DNA of 16,960 bases from Sulfurospirillum sp. UBA6790 (lineage in GTDB: Bacteria; Campylobacterota; Campylobacteria; Campylobacterales; Sulfurospirillaceae), in the NCBI GenBank assembly GCA_002452855.1, contig DKFS01000057.1, positions 1 to 16,960 on the forward strand, given 5' to 3'. Below the pieces are notes generated by a model that saw only the letters and a list, made by a program, of their open reading frames with translations, was not told the origin of the DNA and did no database searches. Below are positions 1 to 7,886 of this stretch, piece by piece. Positions within the stretch are counted from its first letter, which is position 1; each line of letters opens with the position of its first letter. The translations under genes were made by a program, and so were the position numbers.

Positions 1-1736
1 ATGAATTGTTGAAACAATCTGGTACATTCAGTGCCCACCAAAAGGTAGAAGAAAGAGCAATGGACAGCAACGATCTTGAAAAAGAACGTGGTATCACCAT
101 TCTTTCAAAAAATACTGCTATTCGCTATAAAGAGACTAAAATCAATATTATCGACACTCCAGGCCACGCTGATTTTGGTGGTGAGGTTGAGCGTGTTTTG
201 AAAATGGTCGATGGCGTTTTACTGCTTGTTGATGCGCAAGAAGGTGTTATGCCTCAAACCAAATTCGTTGTGAAAAAAGCATTGAGTTTGGGACTTTGCC
301 CTATTGTTGTGGTTAATAAAATCGACAAACCTGCGGCTGATCCTGACCGTGTTGTGGATGAGGTTTTTGATCTTTTGGTTGCGTTGGGCGCAAACGAGCA
401 ACAATTAGAGTTCCCTATCGTCTATGCTGCGGCTAAAGAGGGTTATGCTAAATACAACATGAGTGATGAAAATAAAAACCTCGAACCTCTTTTTGAAACG
501 ATTATCAAGCATGTTCCAACACCTTCTGGAAACGCTACCAATCCACTTCAACTTCAAGTGTTTACCCTTGATTATGACAACTATGTTGGTAAAATCGGTA
601 TTGCACGTATTTTTAACGGTAGCATCAAGAAAAATGAGACGGTTATGCTTGCAAAAGCAGATGGCGAACAAGTGAAAGGTAGAATTTCAAAACTTATCGG
701 ATTTCACGGGTTAGAGCGCATCGATGTTGATGAAGCTTTCAGTGGTGACATTGTAGCCGTTGCTGGTTTTGAAACACTGGATGTTGGCGATAGTTTAGTA
801 GATCCAAGCAATCCTATGCCACTTGATCCATTGCATATTGAAGAGCCAACGCTCTCCGTTGTTTTTGCGGTCAATGACTCTCCATTTGCGGGACTTGATG
901 GTAAATTTGTCACATCCAATAAAATTTATGAGCGTTTAGAATCTGAGATGAAAACGAACATCGCAATGCGTTATGAAAATGCAGGCGAGGGTAAATTTAA
1001 AGTCTCTGGACGTGGTGAGCTTCAAATTACCATTTTGGCTGAGAACATGAGACGTGAAGGTTTTGAGTTCTCATTGGGTCGTCCAGAGGTTATTATTAAA
1101 GAAGAAAATGGCGTTAAAATGGAGCCGTATGAGCATTTGGTGATTGACGTACCGGATGAGTTTACAGGAACCGTTATTGAGAAATTGGGTCGTAAAAAAG
1201 CAGAGATGAAAGCGATGAACCCAACAGGTGATGGACAAACCAGAATTGAGTTTGAAATTCCAGCACGTGGTTTGATTGGTTTTCGTGGACAGTTTCTAAC
1301 CGATACCAAAGGTGAGGGTGTTATGAACCACTCATTTTTAGAATTCAGACCACTTAGCGGTGAAGTTGAACATCGTAAAAACGGTGCTTTAACCTCTATG
1401 GAAACAGGTACGGCGATGGGTTACTCTTTGTTTAGTTTACAAGAAAGAGGCGTTTTATTCATTGATGCGCAAGTCAAAGTCTATTGCGGTATGATTATTG
1501 GTGAGCATTCACGTCCAAATGATTTGGATGTCAATCCAATTAAAGGTAAGCCACAAAGTAACGTTAGAAGTAGTGGTGCTGATGAAGCGATTAAACTGGT
1601 TCCACCGCGCAAAATGAACTTAGAATTAGCGTTAGAGTGGATTGAAAATGATGAATTGGTCGAAGTAACACCGATTAATATTCGTATTCGTAAAAAATTC
1701 CTTGATCCAACACAACGTAAGCGTATGAGTCGTTAA
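1..1736 (+). CDS. typA: Translational GTPase TypA/BipA (5' end missing)
   Basis: This is a ribosome-associated GTPase of the EF-G/LepA class, linked to stress adaptation and 50S assembly. The reading frame is open from the window edge and gives about 577 residues. Visible signatures are the switch I region ([14 protein letters not shown]), the G3 motif [15 protein letters not shown], the G4 motif NKID, an EF-G-like domain with [21 protein letters not shown], the TypA-specific [19 protein letters not shown], and the C-terminal run [20 protein letters not shown]. Compared with the E. coli protein, only about the first 25 residues, including the P-loop (GHVDHGKT), lie outside the window. The TTG near position 6 is internal, not a start. 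The gene ends 75 bp before lemA, with a strong hairpin between. Identification is secure from length and motif order. Confidence 0.97.
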   Translation, partial: ELLKQSGTFSAHQKVEERAMDSNDLEKERGITILSKNTAIRYKETKINIIDTPGHADFGGEVERVLKMVDGVLLLVDAQEGVMPQTKFVVKKALSLGLCPIVVVNKIDKPAADPDRVVDEVFDLLVALGANEQQLEFPIVYAAAKEGYAKYNMSDENKNLEPLFETIIKHVPTPSGNATNPLQLQVFTLDYDNYVGKIGIARIFNGSIKKNETVMLAKADGEQVKGRISKLIGFHGLERIDVDEAFSGDIVAVAGFETLDVGDSLVDPSNPMPLDPLHIEEPTLSVVFAVNDSPFAGLDGKFVTSNKIYERLESEMKTNIAMRYENAGEGKFKVSGRGELQITILAENMRREGFEFSLGRPEVIIKEENGVKMEPYEHLVIDVPDEFTGTVIEKLGRKKAEMKAMNPTGDGQTRIEFEIPARGLIGFRGQFLTDTKGEGVMNHSFLEFRPLSGEVEHRKNGALTSMETGTAMGYSLFSLQERGVLFIDAQVKVYCGMIIGEHSRPNDLDVNPIKGKPQSNVRSSGADEAIKLVPPRKMNLELALEWIENDELVEVTPINIRIRKKFLDPTQRKRMSR

Positions 1737-1742
1737 ACCATA

Positions 1743-1754
1743 TTTACATGTAAA
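1743..1754. repeat. Palindrome TTTACATGTAAA, copy 1 (intergenic)
   Basis: A perfect 12-bp palindrome just after the typA stop codon. Its right part forms the outer section of the 5' arm of the hairpin at 1747-1789. It is the only perfect copy in the window that lies outside a coding region. Confidence 0.9.
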
Positions 1755-1789
1755 GACTTTGCCAATGCTGATGGTAAGGTCTTTACATG
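1747..1789 (+). terminator. Long hairpin after typA; terminator or attenuator
   Basis: An inverted repeat pairs 1747-1764 with 1772-1789: 18 pairs including two G-T wobbles, around a 7-nt loop. The outer 11 pairs are perfect (CATGTAAAGAC with GTCTTTACATG). It lies between typA and lemA on the same strand. The bases after it are only moderately T-rich (ATGATTTATTG), so it is an imperfect intrinsic terminator. It could instead attenuate transcription or protect the typA mRNA 3' end. Confidence 0.6.
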
Positions 1790-1811
1790 ATGATTTATTG
1801 AGGAGCGTAAA

Positions 1812-2366
1812 ATGCAGACGTTTTTAATAATCGTAGGTGCACTTTTTCTTGCGATGGTTTTTATGTACAACACTCTCATCTCTCGAAAAAATCAAGTCGA
1901 TAACATTTTTGCTGGACTTGATGCTATTTTAAAAAAACGTTACGACCTTCTTCCCAACCTTGTTGCTACGGTAAAAGAGTATATGGTGCATGAGCGCATT
2001 ACGCTTGAAAAAATTACTGAACTTCGCATGCAAGCGTTGCAGGGGAATTTGAGCGCTAATGAAAAGATTGTATTAGAAAAACAACTCTCCTCAATGCTAG
2101 GCAGTGTCATGGTCGCTGTTGAGAATTACCCAACACTCAAAGCCAATGAAAATTTCTTACATCTACAACACACCCTCAATGAAATTGAAGAACAAATTTC
2201 CGCTGCGCGTCGTGCGTATAATCAAAGTGTGACTGATTATAACAACGCCATAGAGATGTTCCCTACCAATTTTGTAGCAAGTCTTATGAAAATGGACCGC
2301 AAAGTCGTTTTTAATGTTCCTGAAATGGAACGTCAAAACGTCAATGTCAAGAACCTCTTTCAATAA
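1812..2366 (+). CDS. lemA: LemA family membrane-anchored protein
   Basis: A 184-residue protein with one N-terminal membrane helix (about residues 3-20, short outside end) followed by a long helical domain. Family hallmarks are RYDLLPNLV (43-51), the block YPTLKANENFLHLQHTL (106-122), a run of ARRAYN..V..YN (132-144), and FPTNFVA (150-156). LemA proteins are widespread; their biochemical role is not settled. The ATG is well placed: an AGGAG lies 8 bp upstream, after a 75-bp gap from typA. The gene is followed 12 bp later by a DUF3137 gene, a pairing that recurs with LemA in many bacteria, and the two products probably act together at the envelope. Length is normal for the family. Confidence 0.9.
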   Translation: MQTFLIIVGALFLAMVFMYNTLISRKNQVDNIFAGLDAILKKRYDLLPNLVATVKEYMVHERITLEKITELRMQALQGNLSANEKIVLEKQLSSMLGSVMVAVENYPTLKANENFLHLQHTLNEIEEQISAARRAYNQSVTDYNNAIEMFPTNFVASLMKMDRKVVFNVPEMERQNVNVKNLFQ

Positions 2367-2378
2367 CATCTTCTTTGC

Positions 2379-3344
2379 ATGGCAAAAATAGCATCGTTAT
2401 TGGATTATTACTATGAATCCATGTATCCAGAATTACAGGTTTTGGAATTGGATAGGCTTCGGATTATTAAAAAACTTCAAAAGGCAGCTCTTTTCCTTGC
2501 TCTCATAGCCGTTGGGGTGTTTCTGGTTCTTATGCACCAAACCATCATGGCTCCTTTGCAAGCCACTCTTATCTGCGCAATGGGTGGATTTTTAATCTAT
2601 ATGTTTGTGTATCGCCATGAAAGTTCAGGGTACGCTCTTTTATTTAAAGACCAAGTTATTGAGAAGATTATTCATTTTGTGGATGATTCCCTTACGTATC
2701 GCAAAAGTGACACTATCAGGGAAGCAGAGTATCAAACAAGCGAGCTTTTTCTTGAATCTTATGATCGTTTTAGTGGAAGTGACCTTGTCAGTGGGAAAAT
2801 TGAAGGGGTAGATGTACGTTTTTGCGTAATGCATGTCGAAAGAAAAGAGCGTGATAAAAACAATAAAGAGCAATGGCATGATATTTTTGCAGGACTCTTT
2901 TTTGTGGCTGAATTTAATAAAGAATTTCACTCAAACGTTGTTGTTTTACCCGATATTGCTGAACGAACATTAGGTGTTTTAGGAACATGGCTACAAGGGA
3001 TGAACATTAGTCGAGGAGAGCATATCAAGCTTGATCATATAGCGTTTGAAAAATATTTTGTGGTCTATGGCAATGATCCCATTGAAAGCCGTTATATTCT
3101 TTCGCCATCACTTATGGAAAAAATTGTCGAATTTCGCCACAAAATCAATAAAAATATCTCTCTTTCTTTCATAAATTCAAAAATATATATCGCCATACCC
3201 TACACAAAATCACTTTTTGAGCCGATATTATCTCGTTCCCTTTTAGATTTTTCCTATATTAAAGAGTATTTTGAGATTTTAAATACTATGATAGGAATTG
3301 TTGAGGAGCTTAAACTCAATGAAAAGTTATGGAGCAAACGTTAA
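2379..3344 (+). CDS. DUF3137 family membrane protein
   Basis: A 321-residue protein of unknown function. A helical, charged N-terminus precedes two membrane segments (about 36-53 and 58-77); the rest is predicted cytoplasmic. The central region (SYDRFSGSDLVSGKIEGVDVRF..MHVERKER, about 128-157) resembles the DUF3137 core, which typically reads F..sd.v.G.i.gv.v...e. It sits immediately downstream of lemA, the usual partner of this family. The start ATG has no obvious Shine-Dalgarno sequence, so translation may depend on ribosomes leaving lemA; a later ATG at residue 15 is possible but would remove conserved-looking sequence. Its stop codon overlaps the start of the next gene by one base (TAATG). 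The family call is by pattern recognition. Confidence 0.75.
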   Translation: MAKIASLLDYYYESMYPELQVLELDRLRIIKKLQKAALFLALIAVGVFLVLMHQTIMAPLQATLICAMGGFLIYMFVYRHESSGYALLFKDQVIEKIIHFVDDSLTYRKSDTIREAEYQTSELFLESYDRFSGSDLVSGKIEGVDVRFCVMHVERKERDKNNKEQWHDIFAGLFFVAEFNKEFHSNVVVLPDIAERTLGVLGTWLQGMNISRGEHIKLDHIAFEKYFVVYGNDPIESRYILSPSLMEKIVEFRHKINKNISLSFINSKIYIAIPYTKSLFEPILSRSLLDFSYIKEYFEILNTMIGIVEELKLNEKLWSKR

Positions 3345-3799
3345 TGTTTAATGAAAGACTACTCAAAATATCGTTAGGCTTTATTGTTTTATTGATTATC
3401 GTGGGATTTTTCGCGATTAATTATATGCTCAAAGATGAAGCGAGCATCTCTTCTTACGCCGATTCTCCTGTTGCCAAAAAGGTAACCAATGTAAGCACCG
3501 ATGCACAAGAAGTGAGCTTAGATACGATTTTCATCAATATACGTTCTCAAAAATTTAAAATCCTAAAAGCAGATATCGCATTAGAAATGAAAAGTAAAAG
3601 CGGCAAAAAAGCGCTTATGAACAATATGGATAATGTCCGCAACGCCGTGCTTCAATATCTCAACACGATGGATTCTAATGGTCTAGAGACGGTTGCGGGA
3701 AAAGAGAGACTCAAGAGTGAGCTTATCAGTATGTTAGAAGATACCTTCGGTTATGAAATTGATACAATCTATCTTAAAAATTTTATTCTTTCTCCTTGA
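3344..3799 (+). CDS. FliL-like membrane protein (flagellar FliL paralogue?)
   Basis: A 151-residue protein with a short cytoplasmic tail, one membrane helix (about 9-27), a linker, and a periplasmic domain. The second half (VSLDTIFINIRS..FKILKADIALEM..., then NMDNVRNAVLQYLN, then GKERLKSELISMLEDTFG and IYLKNFILSP) follows the FliL pattern of an edge strand, an 'ird' helix, a 'gK..lk.el' helix, and a final strand. FliL proteins sit around flagellar stators and relate to stomatin-type domains. An ATG at 3329 is in frame. The ATG at 3344 is preferred because it overlaps the upstream stop codon and has GGAG 9 bp before it. No flagellar genes are nearby, so a stator role here is uncertain; membership of a LemA/DUF3137 envelope module is suggested by context. 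The 3' end overlaps the convergent MFS gene by 17 bp. Confidence 0.7.
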   Translation: MFNERLLKISLGFIVLLIIVGFFAINYMLKDEASISSYADSPVAKKVTNVSTDAQEVSLDTIFINIRSQKFKILKADIALEMKSKSGKKALMNNMDNVRNAVLQYLNTMDSNGLETVAGKERLKSELISMLEDTFGYEIDTIYLKNFILSP

Positions 3800-4871
3800 A
3801 AAGCATTAAACTAGCCCATGAAAGAAGCGCAATAAAACTGGCATAGAGATAAAGATACTCTCCGTAAAAATTTCCTGCAATCAACGCTCCTACAAATCCT
3901 CCCAGCCCAAATGAAAGACCATAATAAAACTGTGCCGCAAGCTTTTTCTGTTGATACAGCGTATATAAAAGACTTAGGGCCGCTGTGTGATGCAGTGCAA
4001 AACAAAATGCATGAAGGGATTGTGCCGTGTAAGCAACAAAGAGCGATGAGGGAAATAAAAAGAGTAAAAACCAACGAAGTGCGGCTGTTAATACGCCAAA
4101 TTTCACTAAGCTCAAAAGATTAAAACGGCGTAACAGAGGGGATTGAAAATAAAAGAGCACAATCTCACAGATAACACCAAATGCCCACAAATAACTGGTC
4201 GTTTCTAGGCTAATGCCATGACTGGTTTCATAAATGGTAAAAAAGTTATAAAACGCACCAAAACTAACTTGCAAGAGAAAAAAGCTAATCCATAAAAACT
4301 TTACATGTAAAAGTTGAAACGGTGCGTCGCGCGGTGTTAGAACTTCAAAGACGGGGTTATTATTTGTCAGCCAATACGCAAAAAAAGCTGTCAGTGAAAT
4401 ACCCAATAAAAGATAATGCAAGCCATTGCTGTAATCTTCTAGATGCCTTGCTAAAACAATACCAATGAGCATAAAGCCAATGGAACCAAAAAGCCTTGAT
4501 TTACCAAAACGCTCTTTTTGCAGATGCTCCATGGCGTAGGTTTCAACGTAGGGAAGTATCATTCCAAGGCATGCACCCAGTAACATATTGGGAAGCATAA
4601 AAAAGTAGAAGTTATGAATAGCAAAATAAAAAAGCACAATTGCAAAAATAGCGCCAAATAAAGCGGTATAAAAAACTTTTTGTGTCAGTTCAAAATGTTT
4701 GAGAAAGAAAAAAGGAACCACAAACCGCATTAAAGGTGCTAGCGCAAAAATAGTACCAATTTGTAAAGCACTGTACCCAAGCATTTGTAAGATTTTTGGC
4801 ATAAAAATGACGTAAACGCCCGTTACGGCAAAGTATGAAAAGAAAAACCCAGAGATTTTAAAAAAGATCAC
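3783..4871 (-). CDS. MFS transporter, LacY/HcaT-like (MFS_1-like)
   Basis: A 362-residue, very hydrophobic protein with about 12 predicted membrane helices. The N-terminal half has the half-site typical of the small MFS_1-like group (PKILQMLGYSALQIGTIFALAPLMRF) and RLFGSIGFMLIGI near 126-137. Both are shared by HcaT-type and LacY-related permeases. The substrate cannot be read from the sequence. The start is a GTG; it is the first possible start in frame, since the stop codon of the upstream RDD gene lies in the same frame three codons earlier. There is no convincing ribosome binding site, so it is probably coupled to the RDD gene. It is the last gene of the secG operon. It contains one TTTACATGTAAA palindrome (codons L188-K191). 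Confidence 0.8.
   Translation of the reverse strand: MIFFKISGFFFSYFAVTGVYVIFMPKILQMLGYSALQIGTIFALAPLMRFVVPFFFLKHFELTQKVFYTALFGAIFAIVLFYFAIHNFYFFMLPNMLLGACLGMILPYVETYAMEHLQKERFGKSRLFGSIGFMLIGIVLARHLEDYSNGLHYLLLGISLTAFFAYWLTNNNPVFEVLTPRDAPFQLLHVKFLWISFFLLQVSFGAFYNFFTIYETSHGISLETTSYLWAFGVICEIVLFYFQSPLLRRFNLLSLVKFGVLTAALRWFLLFLFPSSLFVAYTAQSLHAFCFALHHTAALSLLYTLYQQKKLAAQFYYGLSFGLGGFVGALIAGNFYGEYLYLYASFIALLSWASLMLFKEKE
4300..4311. repeat. Palindrome TTTACATGTAAA, copy 2 (in MFS gene)
   Basis: A perfect 12-bp palindrome inside the MFS gene, read on the minus strand in the phase that encodes Leu-His-Val-Lys. Confidence 0.9.
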
Positions 4872-4877
4872 GCAATG

Positions 4878-5339
4878 TTACTTCAAAATGGGAGCAGAAT
4901 GTGTGAGAATATCATGAATAAAAAGACGATCTTTGCGAAAGAAAGGGAAGAAAAGCCCAATAAAAGTGGCAAACACACTAAGTGCAATGACGTAGCGTAT
5001 CAGAAGACGGCTAAATGAAACTCTTTGCAAGGTTGTTGTGTCTATTAGCTCGATTTCATAAGCCTTATAGCCAGGCGTTTGGCCTTTTATGGCAAAGAAA
5101 AGAATCGTAATAAGCCCATAAGGGACGATAACCAGAAGCCATCCTAGCATCATATGTGCCGCAAAGCCTTCACGTGAGCCAAAAATAAGATAGAAAACAA
5201 TGTAAAGAATGGGCATGAGAAGCATAAAAGAATCTACAACAAACGCCTTAGCGCGTCTTGTGAAAGGTGCGATGGTGTAGGGAAGTAAAGAAGCATTTGC
5301 CTCCTTCTTTCCTCCTTTTTTCGTCTCTCTCCATCGCAT
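4878..5339 (-). CDS. RDD family membrane protein
   Basis: A 153-residue inner-membrane protein with about three to four helices (around 37-55, 64-84, 112-132). Family features are R-R-A-K-A-F-V-V-D (28-36, the Arg/Asp signature of the first helix), GQTPGYKAYEIELID (86-100), and a late His-Asp pair (142-143). RDD proteins are poorly characterised; some are implicated in ion or compatible-solute transport. A basic, polar N-terminal tail (residues 1-25) precedes the domain. The ATG lies 6 bp after the pyrE stop; the only purine-rich stretch (GAGG) is about 13 bp upstream, so coupling to pyrE is likely. A gap of 6 bp separates it from the MFS gene. Confidence 0.85.
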   Translation of the reverse strand: MRWRETKKGGKKEANASLLPYTIAPFTRRAKAFVVDSFMLLMPILYIVFYLIFGSREGFAAHMMLGWLLVIVPYGLITILFFAIKGQTPGYKAYEIELIDTTTLQRVSFSRLLIRYVIALSVFATFIGLFFPFFRKDRLFIHDILTHSAPILK

Positions 5340-5345
5340 TGTACT

Positions 5346-5954
5346 TTAATTACCTCGGCTACCAGGTTTGATGGCAACACTCCCTTCTTTGCATAAAGGA
5401 CACTCACTTGGCTCATAAATGTCAAATTCAAAATCAGCCAATGCAAAAAATGGTGCATCGTTTGGTAATTTACATGTAGGTTTTCCCTCTAAATTACTGC
5501 CCACGCGTTTACAAAAACCACGATTGGCTAGGGCTGCAAATCCAACGATAACACCGCCCATAGTCTCGGCAACTTTAGCGGCTTCAAGTGCAGAACCACC
5601 TGTTGTGATGATGTCTTCACACACAAGGATTTTTTCACCTTTTTTGATTTCAAAACCTCTTCTGATGGTCATTTCACCATTGACGCGTTCTGCAAAAATA
5701 AATCGTTTTCCGAGTGCGCGCGCAAGTTCATACCCTGCTAAAACACCGCCAAGAGCAGGGGAACAAATGGTATCAACTTCTAAACCATGGGCTTGAATCA
5801 TATGTGCCAGTTCAACCGCTAATGCTTCGGCAACTTTTGGGTCTTCCAAAACTTTGGCACTTTGAAGATAGAAGCGAGAATGTTTACCGCTACTGAGTAA
5901 AAAGTGTCCCTCAAGAAGGGCATTTGCATCTTTATAAATTTTCTCAACTTGCAT
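5346..5954 (-). CDS. pyrE: Orotate phosphoribosyltransferase
   Basis: Converts orotate and PRPP to orotidine 5'-phosphate in de novo pyrimidine synthesis. At 202 residues it is full length. The PRPP-binding signature [13 protein letters not shown] is at 109-121, with its two adjacent acidic residues. The substrate region includes [13 protein letters not shown] (19-31) and [21 protein letters not shown] (65-85). The C-terminal extension [19 protein letters not shown] carries a CxxC pair, as in the longer PyrE variants I associate with Campylobacterota. AAGG sits 7 bp before the ATG, and the start follows the frr stop by 8 bp. A partial TACATGTA core lies inside at 5471-5478. Confidence 0.97.
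   Translation of the reverse strand: MQVEKIYKDANALLEGHFLLSSGKHSRFYLQSAKVLEDPKVAEALAVELAHMIQAHGLEVDTICSPALGGVLAGYELARALGKRFIFAERVNGEMTIRRGFEIKKGEKILVCEDIITTGGSALEAAKVAETMGGVIVGFAALANRGFCKRVGSNLEGKPTCKLPNDAPFFALADFEFDIYEPSECPLCKEGSVAIKPGSRGN
5471..5478. repeat. Partial palindrome TACATGTA (in pyrE)
   Basis: The 8-bp core of the TTTACATGTAAA element. The left flank matches (AATT) and the right flank does not (GG). It encodes Thr-Cys-Lys in pyrE. It may be a decayed copy or chance; listed for completeness of the repeat family. Confidence 0.4.
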
Positions 5955-5962
5955 GGTTTACC

Positions 5963-6523
5963 TTAAATTTTAAGTAGTTCAGCTTCTTTTTCTTTCACTA
6001 AATCATCGACTTTTGAAACAGCCGCATCGGTAATTTTTTGGACTTCATCTTGTCCTTTTTTAGACTGATCTTCTGTGATAAGTTTATCTTTTTCCAATTT
6101 TTTTACTTGATCATTTGAGTCTTTACGTACATTACGAATAGCAATTTTTGCTTTATCACCCATGGTTTTCGCTTGTTTTGCGCCCTCTTTACGTTGCTCG
6201 CTTGTCATTGGAGGGAAGAATAACTTGATAGCCTCACCATCATTGTTTGGATTGACACCGATATTGGCTTGCATAATTGCTTTTTCAATCTCTCTGAGCA
6301 TCTTTTTTTCCCAAGGAGAAATCGTAATTGTAGTTGCATCTGTTGCTAAAACAGTAGCCACTTGACTAAGACCGGTAGGTGTTCCATAGTAATCGACATG
6401 AATGTTATCTAAAATTGAGATAGAAACTTTACCACTACGAATGGTCGTAAAGTCGCGTTTAAGTGCTGCAATACATTTTTCCATATGCTCTTTTTGTTCA
6501 GCATAGATTTTATTCAGTTCCAT
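5963..6523 (-). CDS. frr: Ribosome recycling factor
   Basis: Acts with EF-G to split the post-termination ribosome. The protein is 186 residues, the standard size. Diagnostic runs are [28 protein letters not shown] (24-51), [40 protein letters not shown], and the C-terminal long helix with the [14 protein letters not shown] end. The start has AAAGGA about 5 bp upstream, inside the 3' end of the deacetylase gene, and the two genes overlap by 14 bp in different frames. It is followed by pyrE. Confidence 0.98.
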   Translation of the reverse strand: MELNKIYAEQKEHMEKCIAALKRDFTTIRSGKVSISILDNIHVDYYGTPTGLSQVATVLATDATTITISPWEKKMLREIEKAIMQANIGVNPNNDGEAIKLFFPPMTSEQRKEGAKQAKTMGDKAKIAIRNVRKDSNDQVKKLEKDKLITEDQSKKGQDEVQKITDAAVSKVDDLVKEKEAELLKI

Positions 6524-7466
6524 ATTTATCCTTTACAAGTAGTTTCGTTGAAATTTTATTGCCCACAGAGACAATAATACGTGTACGCTCTTTAGAGGCT
6601 ATTTTATTAATTTCTGCCTGAAAAACACCATCGCTTAAAGAGGTTTCTTGGTATCCATACCCACTGATATAAATACCACCTTTTGAAGCAGATGTGTCCG
6701 CTTTGACATAAAGTGAGGTAATTTCATTCTTTTGGTTAAGTGTCTCTGGTTTGCTCCAAGTGGCATTGAGTGCTTTGTATTTAAGAAAGCTTGGGAGGTC
6801 ACTTTTGCCTACTAACGCAGAACGATCCAAATTCAAAGGATCGCTGAAAGTTGCAACGGCACCCATATTTTGATTTAACAGGGCTTCAAAGCCATAGCTT
6901 TGTGCAACTTTTTTCACTCTAGGCGTAAATTCACCAAAAGGGTACGAAAAATAGTGAGGTTTGAGACCCAGACGTTGCTCAAAAAGCGAGAGTCCTTCTT
7001 GAAAATCATGGTGAAGTGCCTCATCACTGAGTTCATTCATATGTGGATGATTCATAGAGTGAAATTCCAATGAGCCATACTTTGCTGTATCTTTTAGTTG
7101 GTCCCAACTCATAAAATCACCGTATTTATGCTCGGTAGCGCCTACATAGACAAACATCGAAAAAGGGTAATTGTACTCTTTAAAAAGGGCTAGCCCATGC
7201 TCGTAAAAGCTTTTATAATTATCATCGATGGTTAAAACGACCCAGTTGTCGGGGATGGTTTCTTTGTTATGCAGTGCTTGGACCAATGTCTGAAGAGGAA
7301 CAACTTTATAGCCATTATTTTTAAAATAATCAAACTCTTTGCGAAGCTCTTCTAGGGACGTGTTGGTTGAAGGGTACCGGTTGTCATTAAAACGATGGTA
7401 GATGAAGATATGCGCATCAGCCCATACCATCATGCTTAAACACAACACAATCCAAAGAGGTTTCAT
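6510..7466 (-). CDS. Exported polysaccharide deacetylase (NodB-type)
   Basis: A 318-residue protein with an N-terminal signal peptide (hydrophobic 4-15, likely cleavage after the WADA region), so periplasmic or secreted. The carbohydrate esterase 4 fold shows YHRF (23-26), the catalytic/metal pair in [10 protein letters not shown] (Asp81, Asp82; most relatives read TFDDG), the metal ligands HSMNH (His136, His140), and YFSYPFGEF. About 100 residues after the catalytic domain form a beta-rich tail ([23 protein letters not shown]...) that I do not recognise. The nearest functional analogy is removal of N-acetyl groups from envelope polysaccharide, as in the PgaB/IcaB-like branch; substrate unknown. 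It lies between secG (7-bp gap) and frr (14-bp overlap), with no good Shine-Dalgarno sequence. Confidence 0.85.
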   Translation of the reverse strand: MKPLWIVLCLSMMVWADAHIFIYHRFNDNRYPSTNTSLEELRKEFDYFKNNGYKVVPLQTLVQALHNKETIPDNWVVLTIDDNYKSFYEHGLALFKEYNYPFSMFVYVGATEHKYGDFMSWDQLKDTAKYGSLEFHSMNHPHMNELSDEALHHDFQEGLSLFEQRLGLKPHYFSYPFGEFTPRVKKVAQSYGFEALLNQNMGAVATFSDPLNLDRSALVGKSDLPSFLKYKALNATWSKPETLNQKNEITSLYVKADTSASKGGIYISGYGYQETSLSDGVFQAEINKIASKERTRIIVSVGNKISTKLLVKDKYGTE

Positions 7467-7473
7467 TGTTTAC

Positions 7474-7818
7474 TTATTTAGTGGTAGGTGCTTCAGGAGC
7501 CACTGGTGCAGTAGGTGCTGCTGTCTCTGGCGCTGGAACGCTTGGAACAACATTTTTCTCTACTTTAATATCTTCAGCAACAGAAACTTTTTTATCTTGA
7601 TTGTAAAAATAACCGAGTGTAAGTGTGTTTGCAACAAAAAGGATTGCAACAACAAATGTGAATTTTGCCATAAATCCTGCTGGACCTTTAGCTCCAAAGA
7701 GAGATTCATTACTTCCGCTATAGGCGCCAAGTCCAATAGATGAGCTTTTTTGTAGTAAGACAGAGACAGTTAAAATGGCGGTTAAAACAAATTGTAAAAC
7801 CAATAAAACGGTGGTCAT
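7474..7818 (-). CDS. secG: Preprotein translocase subunit SecG
   Basis: An auxiliary subunit of the SecYEG channel. The 114-residue protein has two membrane helices (about 3-22 and 50-71) linked by the conserved loop LLQKSSSIGLGAYSGSNESLFGAKGPAGF (21-49). The tail from about 76 is charged, then Pro/Ala/Thr-rich (PSVPAPETAAPTAPVAPEAPTTK), an extension common in this lineage. AAAGGA (7827-7832) is 8 bp from the ATG. A TATAAT box upstream (7859-7864) makes it the likely first gene of the secG-to-MFS operon. Confidence 0.93.
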   Translation of the reverse strand: MTTVLLVLQFVLTAILTVSVLLQKSSSIGLGAYSGSNESLFGAKGPAGFMAKFTFVVAILFVANTLTLGYFYNQDKKVSVAEDIKVEKNVVPSVPAPETAAPTAPVAPEAPTTK

Positions 7819-7858
7819 AAGAGATGTCCTTTGTTTTCAAAATAGTGTAGAACCAAGG

Positions 7859-7864
7859 ATTATA
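7859..7864 (-). promoter_or_regulatory. -10 box of the secG operon
   Basis: On the minus strand the sequence reads GGGTATAATCC, a perfect -10 hexamer with a G-rich extension. It is 41 bp before the secG ATG, which leaves a leader of about 30-35 nt with a good ribosome binding site. There is no clear -35; a T-rich stretch lies upstream, as is usual in Campylobacterota. The box overlaps a small inverted repeat (ACCCA/TGGGT, 7864-7876). It separates the housekeeping operon from the upstream signalling operon. Confidence 0.55.
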
Positions 7865-7886
7865 CCCAAAATGGGTTAAAAAATCG

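Noticed and set aside
7864..7876. Inverted repeat ACCCA/TGGGT as terminator of the signalling operon
   Set aside because: A five-pair stem with no T-run after it on the minus strand; it overlaps the secG -10 box and is more likely incidental.
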